Both the position numbers and the translations under genes were made by a program. From Dehalococcoidia bacterium (GTDB lineage Bacteria > Chloroflexota > Dehalococcoidia > E44-bin15): a stretch of 33,108 nucleotides of DNA. This document shows positions 32,625-33,108 of the stretch, one piece after another. The notes below the pieces were generated by a model. That model was given only the letters and a program-made list of their open reading frames with translations. It was not told the DNA's origin and did no database searches. Each line of letters opens with the position of its first letter. Position 1 is the first letter of the stretch. Location of the stretch: assembly GCA_004376075.1 (NCBI GenBank), contig SOJQ01000016.1, forward strand, positions 1 through 33,108. Reading direction: 5' to 3'.

Positions 32625-32656
32625 AAAGGGGGCCGACTTACCCCTTGACCCCCTTT
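32616..32656 (-). terminator. intrinsic terminator between hisI and rpmE, stronger on the minus strand
   Basis: AAAGGGGG (32625-32632) pairs with CCCCCTTT (32649-32656) across a 16-base loop. On the minus strand a T-rich tail (TTTTTATTTTT) follows, giving a good terminator for rpmA-rpmE. On the plus strand it could weakly end the his transcript. Confidence 0.75.
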
Positions 32657-32670
32657 GCTAAAAAGCCCCT

Positions 32671-32871
32671 CTATTCTATCGTGTATCGCCTCTTAAAGCG
32701 CTCCCCCCTCCCCGCGGTGTCCACCATGCGACGCTCCGCGGGGAGAGAGGGATGACACTTGCTGCAAAGCTCCACCTTGAGAATCGGCTTTGTGGAGCCG
32801 GTGGTAAAGGTATTGCCACAGGAGCAGATAACCTTCGCTTCCATATACGGGGGGTGGATGTCCTTTTTCAT
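32671..32871 (-). CDS. rpmE: 50S ribosomal protein L31 (zinc-binding form)
   Basis: This 66-residue protein has the L31 plan: MKKDIHPPY, then VICSCGNTF and ELCSKCHP with four zinc-binding cysteines (positions 16, 18, 37, 40 approximately), and [16 protein letters not shown] at the C-terminus. The conserved segment after CHP is slightly changed (SLPAE in place of the common FYTGK). It overlaps rpmA by ATGA. Confidence 0.95.
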   Translation of the reverse strand: MKKDIHPPYMEAKVICSCGNTFTTGSTKPILKVELCSKCHPSLPAERRMVDTAGRGERFKRRYTIE

Positions 32872-33108
32872 GGGCTATAGACGCTTACCTTTTTTCTATC
32901 CTTGGTTGCCGGCTCAAACTTGACCTTGCCATCGGCGAGGGCGAAGAGGGTGTGATCACGCCCCAAACCTACATTATTCCCAGGGCGAATTCTGGTGCCC
33001 CGCTGGCGAACGATGATCGTCCCCGCCCTGACCAGTTGACCATCATATCGCTTCACCCCTAGCCGCTTCGCCTGGCTATCTCGCCCTAACCTTGTGCTGC
33101 CGCCACCC
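32868..33108 (-). CDS. rpmA: 50S ribosomal protein L27, 5' end outside the window
   Basis: About 79 residues are visible, beginning at [19 protein letters not shown] in the frame entering from 33108, so only some five N-terminal residues are missing. The L27 signature [21 protein letters not shown] and [18 protein letters not shown] follow. The GTG near 33054 is internal and not the start. It is translationally coupled to rpmE. Confidence 0.95.
   Translation of the reverse strand, partial: GGGSTRLGRDSQAKRLGVKRYDGQLVRAGTIIVRQRGTRIRPGNNVGLGRDHTLFALADGKVKFEPATKDRKKVSVYSP

Noticed and set aside
1-33108. CRISPR arrays, tRNA or rRNA genes, transposases or phage genes
   Set aside because: No regularly spaced repeats, RNA-gene signatures, transposase frames or phage structural genes were seen on either strand.

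Overview
The window is a gene-dense stretch of about 33 kb from an anaerobic bacterium with a corrinoid-heavy metabolism. I infer a Dehalococcoidia-like or related Chloroflexota lineage. The reasons are an HgcA/HgcB-type fused corrinoid protein, a salvage-only cobalamin operon that includes the archaeal-type amidohydrolase CbiZ, an archaeal-type FBP aldolase/phosphatase, an ETF:quinone-oxidoreductase-like HdrD fusion, and Thr/Pro-rich linkers after lipoboxes. This assignment is an inference and no marker gene here settles it. Nearly all sequence is coding. No tRNA, rRNA, CRISPR array or insertion sequence was seen.

Region 1 (1-5830, minus strand). From a sigma70-type promoter at 3269-3298, an operon reads mtnA, a SAM-dependent methyltransferase, an HgcA-HgcB-like fusion, and mtnP (cut by the window edge). 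The first three genes are joined by ATGA overlaps. Just upstream lie adenine deaminase, hypoxanthine phosphoribosyltransferase and a small Cys-rich unknown. Together the enzymes can take methylthioadenosine to methylthioribulose-1-phosphate and its adenine to IMP, with a membrane corrinoid/Fe-S protein and a methyltransferase embedded among them. This is the most unusual part of the window.

Region 2 (5860-15670, minus strand). A cobalamin riboswitch with its own promoter and a downstream terminator precedes btuF, cbiZ, cbiB, a CobD/CobC-like aminotransferase, cobT, cobS, cobU, cobQ, btuC and btuD. The operon imports corrinoids, strips them to cobyric acid and rebuilds cobalamin. No corrin-ring synthesis genes are present. 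cbiB carries an apparent one-base frameshift at its 5' end.

Region 3 (15680-21143, plus strand). Two crotonase paralogues, a PHP-domain protein, a short-chain dehydrogenase, a sirtuin and an acyl-CoA ligase form an acyl-CoA cluster. It converges on a minus-strand membrane HdrD-like Fe-S oxidoreductase (21317-23323), a plausible electron outlet to quinone.

Region 4 (23467-29324). A small unknown gene on the plus strand converges on the minus-strand run cobO, acyl-CoA mutase, FBP aldolase/phosphatase, rdgB, moaA, moaC. The mutase carries the substrate-pocket residues of isobutyryl-CoA mutase rather than methylmalonyl-CoA mutase.

Region 5 (29362-33108). On the plus strand are a methionine-rich lipoprotein, a PduO-type adenosyltransferase, hisA, a membrane-anchored methyltransferase and hisI. 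They converge on rpmA-rpmE on the minus strand, with a terminator hairpin between. Corrinoid import, remodelling, adenosylation (two unrelated enzymes) and use (mutase, HgcA-like protein) therefore all appear within one window.
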